Positions 1 through 6,795 of a stretch of DNA of 15,304 nucleotides are shown here, piece after piece. Location: contig CAYHOI010000041.1 in assembly GCA_964358175.1 (NCBI GenBank), forward strand, positions 1 to 15,304, read 5' to 3'. The notes below the pieces were generated by a model. The model did no database searches. It saw only the letters and a program-made list of their open reading frames with translations, and had not been told where the DNA came from. The number at the start of each line of letters is the position of its first letter. Position 1 is the stretch's first letter. Source of the stretch: CAYHOI01 sp964358175. Lineage in GTDB: Bacteria > Margulisbacteria > Riflemargulisbacteria > GWF2-35-9. Position numbers and translations under genes: made by a program.

Positions 1-1
1 G

Positions 2-226
2 GTTCATGTCGAGGCGGATTATTCCAAACCGATTAGACTCGGAGACCAGCTAACGATTCAGTTGCGGGTGGGAGAGCTTGGGAACAGATCCCTTCATCTG
101 GAGTATTCACTACTCAATGAACATCTGGAGAGTGTTGCGCAAGCCAAGATCGTCCATGTGTCGGTCAGCAAGGAGACAGGAAGGCCGATACCTCTACCGA
201 ATGAAGTGAGAGATCTCTTTGCCTGA
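2..226 (+). CDS. Acyl-CoA thioesterase, hotdog fold (C-terminal part only)
   Basis: An open frame enters from the left edge and ends at TGA 224-226, giving the last 74 residues. The pattern is the second half of a 4HBT/YbgC-type hotdog domain: an Ala-Asp-Tyr-Ser-Lys-Pro-Ile start, a Leu-Gly-Asp-Gln-Leu turn leading into a beta strand, then a Val-Ala-Gln-Ala-Lys-Ile-Val-His-Val strand and a closing Pro-Leu-Pro-Asn-Glu-Val segment. Such enzymes hydrolyse acyl-CoA or acyl-ACP thioesters in the cytoplasm. The catalytic N-terminal Asp/His region lies outside the window, so substrate and activity cannot be judged. Its last 62 bases overlap the end of dut on the opposite strand. The fold is fairly secure; the specificity is unknown. 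Confidence 0.72.
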   Translation, partial: VHVEADYSKPIRLGDQLTIQLRVGELGNRSLHLEYSLLNEHLESVAQAKIVHVSVSKETGRPIPLPNEVRDLFA

Positions 227-668
227 CGCCCGTATGTCCAAACCCACCGTCACCTCGTTCGGTTTCTAAAACAGTGCTGACACGCTCCCATTCTACTCGG
301 ATGACCGGAACCACCACCAGTTGGGCGATGCGATCCCCACGCTTTATCGTGAACTCATTCTCACCCAAGTTCCAGAGAATGATTTTGACCTCACCACGGT
401 AATCAGCGTCGATTGTACCTGGCGAATTGGGAATCGTGATGCCATGGCGAAGGGATAACCCACTGCGCGGTCTGATTTGGCCTTCATATCCGATGGGTAT
501 CGCAATTTTGAGACCCGTGGCGATCAATCGTCGATCACCGGGAATAAGAATCGCATCTTCTGCACTCACCAGATCAAGCCCTGAAGCATGATCCGTTTGA
601 TAATCAGGTAAAGGCAAATCCTGCGCATGGGAAAGTATTTCAACAGGAACTTTCAGTATGGTTAACAT
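165..668 (-). CDS. dut: dUTP diphosphatase (dUTPase), trimeric type
   Basis: Hydrolyses dUTP to dUMP and pyrophosphate, keeping uracil out of DNA and supplying dTMP synthesis. All five motifs of the homotrimeric family are present in the 167-residue product: ASGLDLVSAED (28-38), RPRSGLSLRHG (66-76), GTIDADYRGEV (84-94) with the catalytic Asp, KRGDRIAQLVV (109-119) and RGDGGFGHTG (138-147). The start at 668 is chosen because an AGGAGG (677-682) sits 8 bases upstream and overlaps the stop of the M16 gene; a longer frame to 725 would lie inside that gene. About 20 residues follow motif V, longer than the usual short tail, and this extension is encoded antisense to the thioesterase end. Last gene of the rpsO-pnp-M16-dut operon. 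Confidence 0.95.
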   Translation of the reverse strand: MLTILKVPVEILSHAQDLPLPDYQTDHASGLDLVSAEDAILIPGDRRLIATGLKIAIPIGYEGQIRPRSGLSLRHGITIPNSPGTIDADYRGEVKIILWNLGENEFTIKRGDRIAQLVVVPVIRVEWERVSTVLETERGDGGFGHTGVRQRDLSLHSVEVSAFLSPC

Positions 669-681
669 CGAGTACGCCTCC

Positions 682-1950
682 TCAGACCGGTACACTCTCG
701 GGATGGATGAGCCCCTCGAACACATTTTCCTTAAAGGGGCCTACGGCTGTGAGTGCATAGTAGGAGGGATTAAAAACATATTCAACAAGTTTTTCAAGCT
801 CATCCTTGTCAATTTCATTGATGATTTTCATGATCTCAGTCTCTTTGATGTACTTTTCGTAGTAGAAGAGATTTTTTCCATTGAAAGACATCTTGCTGCC
901 TGTGGATTCGAGCCCGAGCACCAAGCTACCCTTCAATTGTTCACGCGCAGTAGCAAGCATTTTATCGGGGATATTTTGGCGTAGTTTTCGTATCTCTTCA
1001 AGTATGATTTCAACGACATTTCTTGCATTCTTGAGACTGGTTCCCGCATAAATCATGAAAAGACCGCAATTCTTGAAATAGAGTGGGTATGAAAAAATGG
1101 AATAGACCAAGCCACGCTTTTCACGTATCTCTTGGAAAAGCAAACTGCTCATGGATCCTCCAAGGATACTTGAGAGGACGAGAAGAGGGTATCGTTCGTG
1201 ATCATGGTATGAAATCCCACGGCTACCGAAGCATAAATGGACTTGTTCAGTTTCTTTTTCCATGAGATTGATCGCGGGTCGGAACACGGGAAGGTGTTGT
1301 TCTTTATGTCCTTTTTTGATTGATTTTATTTTACCAAAAATACCCGTGAGCTTATCGATCATGGTGTCCATCGAAAATTTGCCTGCAATGGAGACAATGA
1401 TGTTTTCTGGGACATATTGATCGCTCATGAATTCGAGGAGTCCTTCTCGATTTAGCCCTGAAATCACATGCGCATCTCCGATAACTGGTTGTCCTAGATT
1501 GAAATTTGGCCAAATATTCCGCACAAAAAGGTCGTGAACAATCTCATCCGGGCTATCCTCATAGAGTTTGATCTCCTCGAGGACGACTCTCTTTTCGGTC
1601 TCAATATCGCTTTCACGATAAACCGATCGGAAGAAAATATCTTCCATGAGTCCCAGTGCTACATCGATGTGTTCGTCCATGACCGTCGTATAATAACAGG
1701 TATGCTCCTTACTCGTGTACGCATTGAGTTTGCCCCCGACCGAATCGAGGGTTTCTGCAATTTCGCGGGCACTTCGCGTGGTCGTGCCCTTGAAGTTCAT
1801 ATGTTCAATGAAATGTGAAATGCCATTTTGTGAAGAAGATTCGTGCCCCGAGCCACTTCCAACAAATATTCCAAACGCGATACTTCGAACCGACGAAATC
1901 GGCTCAAGTATCATCTTCAGTCCATTTTGAAGCTCAATGATCCGGTGCAA
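682..1950 (-). CDS. M16 family zinc peptidase (processing-peptidase-like)
   Basis: A 422-residue single-unit M16B peptidase, related to mitochondrial processing peptidase beta and Bacillus MlpA/YmxG. The inverted zinc motif HFIEH is at residues 46-50 (His46 and His50 ligands, Glu49 catalytic) and the third ligand is one of Glu125/Glu126, about 75 residues later as the family requires. The second, non-catalytic half carries the usual REKRGLVYSIFSYP-type segment. No signal peptide is visible, so it is probably cytoplasmic; the natural substrate is unknown. The start is TTG at 1950, with AGG from the pnp stop region 7 bases upstream; it gives the normal family N-terminus (…LQNGLKMILE). It sits 8 bp after pnp and 13 bp before dut, a conserved neighbourhood in many bacteria. 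Confidence 0.92.
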   Translation of the reverse strand: MHRIIELQNGLKMILEPISSVRSIAFGIFVGSGSGHESSSQNGISHFIEHMNFKGTTTRSAREIAETLDSVGGKLNAYTSKEHTCYYTTVMDEHIDVALGLMEDIFFRSVYRESDIETEKRVVLEEIKLYEDSPDEIVHDLFVRNIWPNFNLGQPVIGDAHVISGLNREGLLEFMSDQYVPENIIVSIAGKFSMDTMIDKLTGIFGKIKSIKKGHKEQHLPVFRPAINLMEKETEQVHLCFGSRGISYHDHERYPLLVLSSILGGSMSSLLFQEIREKRGLVYSIFSYPLYFKNCGLFMIYAGTSLKNARNVVEIILEEIRKLRQNIPDKMLATAREQLKGSLVLGLESTGSKMSFNGKNLFYYEKYIKETEIMKIINEIDKDELEKLVEYVFNPSYYALTAVGPFKENVFEGLIHPESVPV

Positions 1951-1958
1951 TGTAGAGC

Positions 1959-4040
1959 CTAGGGTCTGGCCAGATTGACCCGTCCTTTTGCATCAATCTC
2001 TTCGATGACGATATCCAAAGTATCGCCGATTTTGAAGTGATCCTCAATATTTTTGATATAGGTATCTGCCGCCTTGGAAATATGTAAGAGGCCCTCTTTC
2101 CCGGGAAGAAATTCTACGAAAAGACCAAAGTTCATGATTCGTTTCACGACACCGGGATACTTTTCACCGACTTCAGGCTCTTTCAGGAACATGAGGATCT
2201 CATTCTTGGCAGCCTCAATGGACTTTAGATCAACGGCCGAGATGTTTACTTTTCCACTATCTTGAATATCGATGCTTACCTGAGTTCTCTCAATAATTGC
2301 TTTAATGTTCTTCCCTCCAGGGCCGATCAATTCGCCGATTCGATCTTCCGGAATCGTGATGGTTTCAATACGTGGGGCGTATTCGGACAATTGTTTATTG
2401 GGTATCATAATAATTTTATCCATTTTCTCAAGGATCTCTAGGCGAGCTTTTTTGGCACGCGCCAGAGACTCTTTGATAATCTCCATGGTAATCCCAGTCA
2501 TTTTGATGTCCATTTGAAGTGCAGTGATGCCATCTTTGCCTCCAGCGACCTTAAAGTCCATGTCGCCAAGATGATCCTCAAGGCCAGCAATATCAGTCAG
2601 GATGCTGTAGTCATTCCCTTCTTTAATAAGTCCCATAGCAATTCCTGCGACTGGTTCTTTAATCGGGACACCTGCTTGCATAAGTGCAAGCGAAGCACTA
2701 CAAACTGTTGCCATAGATGAGGAGCCATTGGATTCTAAAATATCCGAAACCACACGAGTCACATAGGGAAAATCCTCCGGTGCAGGCATCACATACGAAA
2801 TAGCTCTTTCGGCAAGTGCCCCATGTCCAATTTCTCGACGCCCTGGTCCAGGACGACCTCCAACTTCATTTACGCTAAAGGAAGGGAAGTTGTAATGTAA
2901 ATAGAACTTCTTTTTGTAGCTCACGTCCAGTCCATCAACTAATACTTCATCTTTCCCTGCCCCAAGGGTAACTGTTCCTAGGCTTTGGGTCTCTCCACGA
3001 GTAAAGAGTGCCGATCCATGTACACGAGGGAGCAATGCGATCTCACAAGTGATAGGGCGGATTTCATCCATTTGACGTCCATCAGCCCGCAATTTATCGG
3101 TGACAATCGCTCTACGAACCTCTCGACTTTCTAGTGCGGAGAAGATACCTTCAAGATCAGATTTCTTTGCTGCGAACGCTACTTCACCAAACTTTTCTTT
3201 GCCATACCCCATCATAGCCTTTTTAACAGCATCAATGGCCGCATATTTATCAATCTTACCAGGTGTCATAATCGCTTTCTTTAAGTCTGACGTAAACCGA
3301 CCATCAACTTCCTTAAGCAAATCCTGCGGCAAAGTATGGAGCGCAACGGTCCACTTGGGCTTGCCCACCAACTTAATGAGGTCTTCCTGAAGTGTAATGA
3401 GGGGCTTTATCGCTTCATGCCCAAAGCGCAGTGCTTCCAGCATTTCTTCTTCTGTAATCAGCGCAGAACCAGCTTCAACCATCATGATAGCCTCTTTGGT
3501 GCCAGCAATAGACAAATGAAGTTTGCTTTCTGAAAGTTGGTCTGGTGATGGATTAATGGTCAGTTTCCCATCGACATATCCAACGATCACGGATGCAACA
3601 GGGCCATTAAATGGAAGCGGGGAAATCCCCAGTGCAGCGGATGCCGCGACTGTTCCTAAAACCTCGGGATGATGGATTCCGTCATAACTGAGAACATTGA
3701 CGGTTACATGTACATCATTGATGAACCCTTCAGGGAATAAAGGACGAAGAGGTCTATCGATCATTCGAGCAATAAGCGTTGCTTCATTCGAAGGTCGAGA
3801 TTCTCGTTTGAAAAAATTCCCTGGAATACGGCCGGATGCATACATCTTCTCTGAGTAATCGACGGTGAGAGGGAAAAAGTCTTGGCCTTCTTTTACTTCT
3901 TCTCTGCCAACGGCTGTGGCCAGCACAATCGTGTCACCATATCGACACCAAACAGCACCGTGAGCTTGTCGTGCAACCTTTCCCGTTTCTAATGAAAATT
4001 CTACGCCGCCTATGAGCGTTTTTACAATCTTTTTTTCCAT
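1959..4040 (-). CDS. pnp: Polyribonucleotide nucleotidyltransferase (PNPase)
   Basis: Phosphorolytic 3'-5' exoribonuclease and RNA polymerase of mRNA decay, active as a trimer. The 693 residues hold the full architecture: a first RNase PH domain (about 1-145), a helical linker (about 146-300), a second RNase PH domain (about 310-545) with the catalytic set Asp489, Asp495 and Lys497 in EDHLGDMDFKVAG, a KH domain with the GPGGKN loop at 573-578, and an S1 domain (about 623-692) containing FGLFVEFLPGKEGLLHIS. ATG at 4040 is preceded by GAGGAGAAC. It follows rpsO by 36 bp, the classic rpsO-pnp pairing, and its TAG is followed 8 bp later by the TTG of the M16 gene. The S1 domain ends immediately before the stop, without the acidic tail seen in some PNPases. 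Confidence 0.98.
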   Translation of the reverse strand: MEKKIVKTLIGGVEFSLETGKVARQAHGAVWCRYGDTIVLATAVGREEVKEGQDFFPLTVDYSEKMYASGRIPGNFFKRESRPSNEATLIARMIDRPLRPLFPEGFINDVHVTVNVLSYDGIHHPEVLGTVAASAALGISPLPFNGPVASVIVGYVDGKLTINPSPDQLSESKLHLSIAGTKEAIMMVEAGSALITEEEMLEALRFGHEAIKPLITLQEDLIKLVGKPKWTVALHTLPQDLLKEVDGRFTSDLKKAIMTPGKIDKYAAIDAVKKAMMGYGKEKFGEVAFAAKKSDLEGIFSALESREVRRAIVTDKLRADGRQMDEIRPITCEIALLPRVHGSALFTRGETQSLGTVTLGAGKDEVLVDGLDVSYKKKFYLHYNFPSFSVNEVGGRPGPGRREIGHGALAERAISYVMPAPEDFPYVTRVVSDILESNGSSSMATVCSASLALMQAGVPIKEPVAGIAMGLIKEGNDYSILTDIAGLEDHLGDMDFKVAGGKDGITALQMDIKMTGITMEIIKESLARAKKARLEILEKMDKIIMIPNKQLSEYAPRIETITIPEDRIGELIGPGGKNIKAIIERTQVSIDIQDSGKVNISAVDLKSIEAAKNEILMFLKEPEVGEKYPGVVKRIMNFGLFVEFLPGKEGLLHISKAADTYIKNIEDHFKIGDTLDIVIEEIDAKGRVNLARP

Positions 4041-4076
4041 GATGTTCTCCTCTGTAATTTGTTCGCGCGAAAGGGG

Positions 4077-4346
4077 TTACTTACGAAGCTCTAGCTTCCC
4101 AATGATATCCTGGTAACGCTTCGGGTCATTTTTTGTTAAATAGGTAAGTAGACGTTTGCGATGGCCTACCATTAAAAGTAGACCCCGACGTGAGTGGTTG
4201 TCTTTCTTGTTTATTTTTAAATGCTCAACCAAATGATTTATTCTTTTTGTGAGGATCGCAATCTGAACCTCTGGTGAACCAGTGTCCGTTTTATGCGTGC
4301 GAAACTCTTCAATGATGGCTGTCTTCTGTCGATCAATAAGACTCAA
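4077..4346 (-). CDS. rpsO: 30S ribosomal protein S15
   Basis: An 89-residue protein of exactly the normal family length, binding the central domain of 16S rRNA early in small-subunit assembly. The family signature is clear: THKTDTGSPEVQIAILTKRI near residues 17-36, HSRRGLLLMVGHRKRLLTYL in the middle and a basic LELRK end. The start codon is TTG at 4346, with a very strong Shine-Dalgarno AGGAGGTGA (4353-4361) and no in-frame ATG nearby that would keep the N-terminus. First gene of rpsO-pnp-M16-dut. Unlike many genomes, no truB lies upstream; a glycosyltransferase operon ends 63 bp away, so rpsO probably has its own promoter. Confidence 0.97.
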   Translation of the reverse strand: MSLIDRQKTAIIEEFRTHKTDTGSPEVQIAILTKRINHLVEHLKINKKDNHSRRGLLLMVGHRKRLLTYLTKNDPKRYQDIIGKLELRK

Positions 4347-4352
4347 CTTATG

Positions 4353-4361
4353 TCACCTCCT
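4353..4361 (-). promoter_or_regulatory. Strong Shine-Dalgarno for rpsO, deciding a TTG start
   Basis: The minus strand reads AGGAGGTGA here, a near-complete match to the 16S rRNA tail, placed for initiation at the TTG at 4346. It supports the 89-residue S15 frame despite the non-ATG codon. Confidence 0.85.
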
Positions 4362-4370
4362 GATGTACCG

Positions 4371-4413
4371 ATAAGCATTGTATCACGGGATATTCTGAAC
4401 AGACAATGCTTAT
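4371..4413. repeat. Perfect 11-bp inverted repeat overlapping the rpsO promoter
   Basis: ATAAGCATTGT (4371-4381) and ACAATGCTTAT (4403-4413) are exact reverse complements separated by 21 bases. The right arm contains the stop codon of the upstream glycosyltransferase gene and most of the -35 box; the left arm covers most of the -10 box. It could be an operator, a hairpin at the end of the glycosyltransferase mRNA, or both. Read on the minus strand it is not followed by a T-run, so it is not a classic intrinsic terminator in that direction. Confidence 0.6.
4377..4406 (-). promoter_or_regulatory. Predicted sigma-70-type promoter of the rpsO operon
   Basis: On the minus strand a -35 box TTGTCT (4401-4406) is followed after 18 bases by a -10 box TACAAT (4377-4382). 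This places the start of transcription near 4370 and gives a leader of about 24 bases containing the rpsO Shine-Dalgarno. The -10 matches the consensus at 5 of 6 positions and the -35 at 4 of 6. It fits the break between the glycosyltransferase operon and the ribosomal operon. Inferred from sequence only. Confidence 0.55.
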
Positions 4414-5369
4414 TTGTTTTGCTTTTGATACAGTCCTTCCACGACGTAGAGCGGACGTTTTTTGGTTTCATCATAAATGCGTCCGATGTATTCGCCGATG
4501 ATTCCGAGGGTGATCAGTTGAGCTCCCGCCGAAATAAGGACGACCAGCATGAGAGAAGACCAACCTTGTACCGTATGTGTTGTGAAATATTTAACATACA
4601 AGGTATATCCGGCATAGAACACACCCAAAATCGTCATCATGAATCCCACATAAGACGCAAGTTTTAGAGGAACAGTCGAGAAGGAAGTCATTCCATCTAG
4701 TGCAAATCTTACCATTTTGGTGATTGAGAATTTTGTTTTTCCGGCATAACGCCTGTCTCTCACGTAGAAGAGACCTGTCTGCTTGAATCCGATCCATGTG
4801 ACGAGTCCTCGGATGAATCGATGGCTTTCGGGTAACGCGAGAAGCAGGTCTGCAACGCGCCTGGTCATGAGGCGAAAATCTCCAGTATCAGCGGGAATGG
4901 GGATGGCAATAAGTTTTTGAAGCAATTTGTAATAAAGCGATGCAGTAACGAGTTTGAATGGGTTTTCCCCTTTACGTTTTTCTCGAACCGCGTAGACGAC
5001 ATCATAACCTTCCTTCATTTTGCGGTAGAGATCTGCGATGAACTCTGGCGGATCTTGTAAATCGCCATCCATCAGAACAATGGCTGAACCTGTCGAGTAT
5101 TGGAGTCCTGCGGTAATAGCATATTGATGTCCAAAGTTGCGAGACAAATTTAATAGTTTGAAGCCCTCCTGATTTCCGCAAATCTCTTTGAGCAAATCAA
5201 AGCTTTGATCGCTAGACCCATCGTTGACAAAAATAATTTCAATGGAAGATAGAGGATTTTCGAATTCCTTCTCAATGAGCTGGCGTGTAACGAGCAATCG
5301 TTTGATGAGTTCTGAAATTAATGCAGACTCATTGAAGATGGGAATTACAATGGAGAGTTCGATGGTCAT
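4410..5369 (-). CDS. GT2 membrane glycosyltransferase, GtrB/ArnC-like (polyprenyl-phosphate sugar synthase)
   Basis: 319 residues. An N-terminal GT-A domain carries VIPIFNES (8-15), FVNDGSSD (47-54) and the metal-binding DGDLQDPPEF (101-110). An ADTGDFRLM acceptor-site segment follows, then two C-terminal membrane helices (about 237-262 and 273-297), and IGEYIGRIYDETKKRPLY at the end, typical of the GtrB/ArnC/YfdH group. Members transfer a sugar from a nucleotide donor to undecaprenyl phosphate at the cytoplasmic face. The ATG at 5369 is 1 bp after the stop of the GT-C gene, with no clear Shine-Dalgarno, implying translational coupling. The pair resembles the ArnC/ArnT logic: this enzyme makes the lipid-linked sugar and its partner uses it. 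The sugar is unknown. Confidence 0.88.
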   Translation of the reverse strand: MTIELSIVIPIFNESALISELIKRLLVTRQLIEKEFENPLSSIEIIFVNDGSSDQSFDLLKEICGNQEGFKLLNLSRNFGHQYAITAGLQYSTGSAIVLMDGDLQDPPEFIADLYRKMKEGYDVVYAVREKRKGENPFKLVTASLYYKLLQKLIAIPIPADTGDFRLMTRRVADLLLALPESHRFIRGLVTWIGFKQTGLFYVRDRRYAGKTKFSITKMVRFALDGMTSFSTVPLKLASYVGFMMTILGVFYAGYTLYVKYFTTHTVQGWSSLMLVVLISAGAQLITLGIIGEYIGRIYDETKKRPLYVVEGLYQKQNK

Positions 5370-5370
5370 G

Positions 5371-6786
5371 TTAATGGTAGATGCTTATCCAATTGTTTCT
5401 TTTTGTTCCTTCTGAGCCATAAGCCGGACTCATGAAACGACTCGCCAGGTGCTTGTTTGTAATTATAGCCACAAGTACCCGATCATCCAAGGGCAAGTCA
5501 TCGACGAGGATATAGTTCGCTGATCGGATTGCATTCTCAATTCGTGTAAGATCCTGCGGTAGAATAAACGCTTCGTACGCCAAAAAAGAATTCTTGTGAA
5601 AAATAGGATACATGGATACACGACCGAGAATAGAACCCTGTGTTTCCTTCGGCATTGTTTTGAGAATTTGTTCAGAATAGGCTTGATAATTAAAAAGTCG
5701 ATGTTCTTTGACATACAAGAAAAGTCCACCCATATTGACCGTCGAAAATACGAGAAGTGCTCCCAGAATCCACCGTTTTGGGAAAGATTGCTGAAGGCTT
5801 AGCATTCCCATCAGCATCACTGGGAGCATGACAATGAAATAAAGCTCGTTAAATTTAGGTAAAACAAGGAATTGCGCAACAAAGGTCACACTCAGGAATA
5901 ATAGATGTTTTTGGAGTAGCGTTAATTTTCCACGAAACATGCTAAGGGCGCTGATGAGAAGAAATAGCCATAGCCACATTATTTTTTTTGAGAAAAACAA
6001 TGTATGCAGGAGGATGAAAGGTCTGTCAGTTAAGTGGATCTTTGTGATGGATCGTCCGATGATGACCTGATTGTAAAAAGCTGACCAGTCTGTTGAAATC
6101 CATGCCAAATAGGGAGCCATTGCAAGAGTAAAAATGATGCCAAATAGTGCAATCCCTTTCCAATCACGTCTTCGCAACAACTCGATCATCCACAATAGAA
6201 CCATGGGGATTCCGTAAAAGTGCGTCATCATCATCAGTGCGTTAACCAGAGATCCTGCGATGAGATATCGTGTTTGTTTTCGCATAAGCCAGCGATGGAG
6301 TAGCACATAGGAAAGACCCCACCAGAGCAACATGAGTGATTCGGGTCGTATTGTTTTGGAAATAACAAAAAAGAGGGGTGTGGTTGTGATAAGAATAGAA
6401 AGTAGAAAGGTCTGAAATGGGGTGCTTAGCTTGGTTTCAATCAATATCCAACAGGTCACGAGAAGTGCGAGGAGCGCAAGGATGAGGGAGAATAATTTGC
6501 CTTGGAGAATTCCAAATCCACACCATTTGAACATGAGAGATAAGCCAAGGTAATAAACCGGAGGGTGAATATGAAAATAGTGGGTTTGGTTCCCGCCATT
6601 TTCAAGCATTGGTGAGCCAAGGACTCCCGTTGAAGCTAGCCGATAGGACGCCTCCATCCCCCAAGCGTCATCGACTCGAACGAACGGAATATCCATAAAG
6701 TGAAACGAGTAAAGCCCAGCAATTGCCAGACTTGTCGCGACAATGCCAAGAAGAACAAGCCACTGAATTCTGTGGCCTGTTCTCAA
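5371..6786 (-). CDS. GT-C fold membrane glycosyltransferase (PMT/ArnT-like, GT39/GT83 type)
   Basis: A 471-residue polytopic protein with a first membrane helix at about 9-29, then an extracytoplasmic loop containing Asp39-Asp40 (VRVDDAWGMEA) where GT-C enzymes keep their catalytic acid, and the HPPVYY segment (74-79) seen in PMT/ArnT-like enzymes. About ten further hydrophobic segments and a soluble C-terminal part follow. Such enzymes take a sugar from polyprenyl phosphate and attach it to protein, lipid A or polymer outside the cytoplasmic membrane. The TTG start at 6786 is supported by AGGA (6794-6797) 7 bases upstream, overlapping the stop of the chemoreceptor gene. It sits between that receptor and the GtrB-like gene, its likely donor supplier. 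The acceptor cannot be inferred. Confidence 0.83.
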   Translation of the reverse strand: MRTGHRIQWLVLLGIVATSLAIAGLYSFHFMDIPFVRVDDAWGMEASYRLASTGVLGSPMLENGGNQTHYFHIHPPVYYLGLSLMFKWCGFGILQGKLFSLILALLALLVTCWILIETKLSTPFQTFLLSILITTTPLFFVISKTIRPESLMLLWWGLSYVLLHRWLMRKQTRYLIAGSLVNALMMMTHFYGIPMVLLWMIELLRRRDWKGIALFGIIFTLAMAPYLAWISTDWSAFYNQVIIGRSITKIHLTDRPFILLHTLFFSKKIMWLWLFLLISALSMFRGKLTLLQKHLLFLSVTFVAQFLVLPKFNELYFIVMLPVMLMGMLSLQQSFPKRWILGALLVFSTVNMGGLFLYVKEHRLFNYQAYSEQILKTMPKETQGSILGRVSMYPIFHKNSFLAYEAFILPQDLTRIENAIRSANYILVDDLPLDDRVLVAIITNKHLASRFMSPAYGSEGTKRNNWISIYH

Positions 6787-6795
6787 GGGAGAGTC

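Noticed and set aside
165..668. Phage origin of the dUTPase
   Set aside because: It sits in the ordinary rpsO-pnp-M16-dut operon with matching ribosome signals and no phage genes nearby.
4371..4424. Plus-strand intrinsic terminator (hairpin followed by T-rich TTTGTTTTGCTTTT)
   Set aside because: No plus-strand gene ends here; genes on both sides run on the minus strand, so a promoter/operator reading explains it better.
4293..4667. A plus-strand frame of 124 codons across the rpsO-glycosyltransferase junction
   Set aside because: Antisense to two real genes and to the likely rpsO promoter; no family resemblance.
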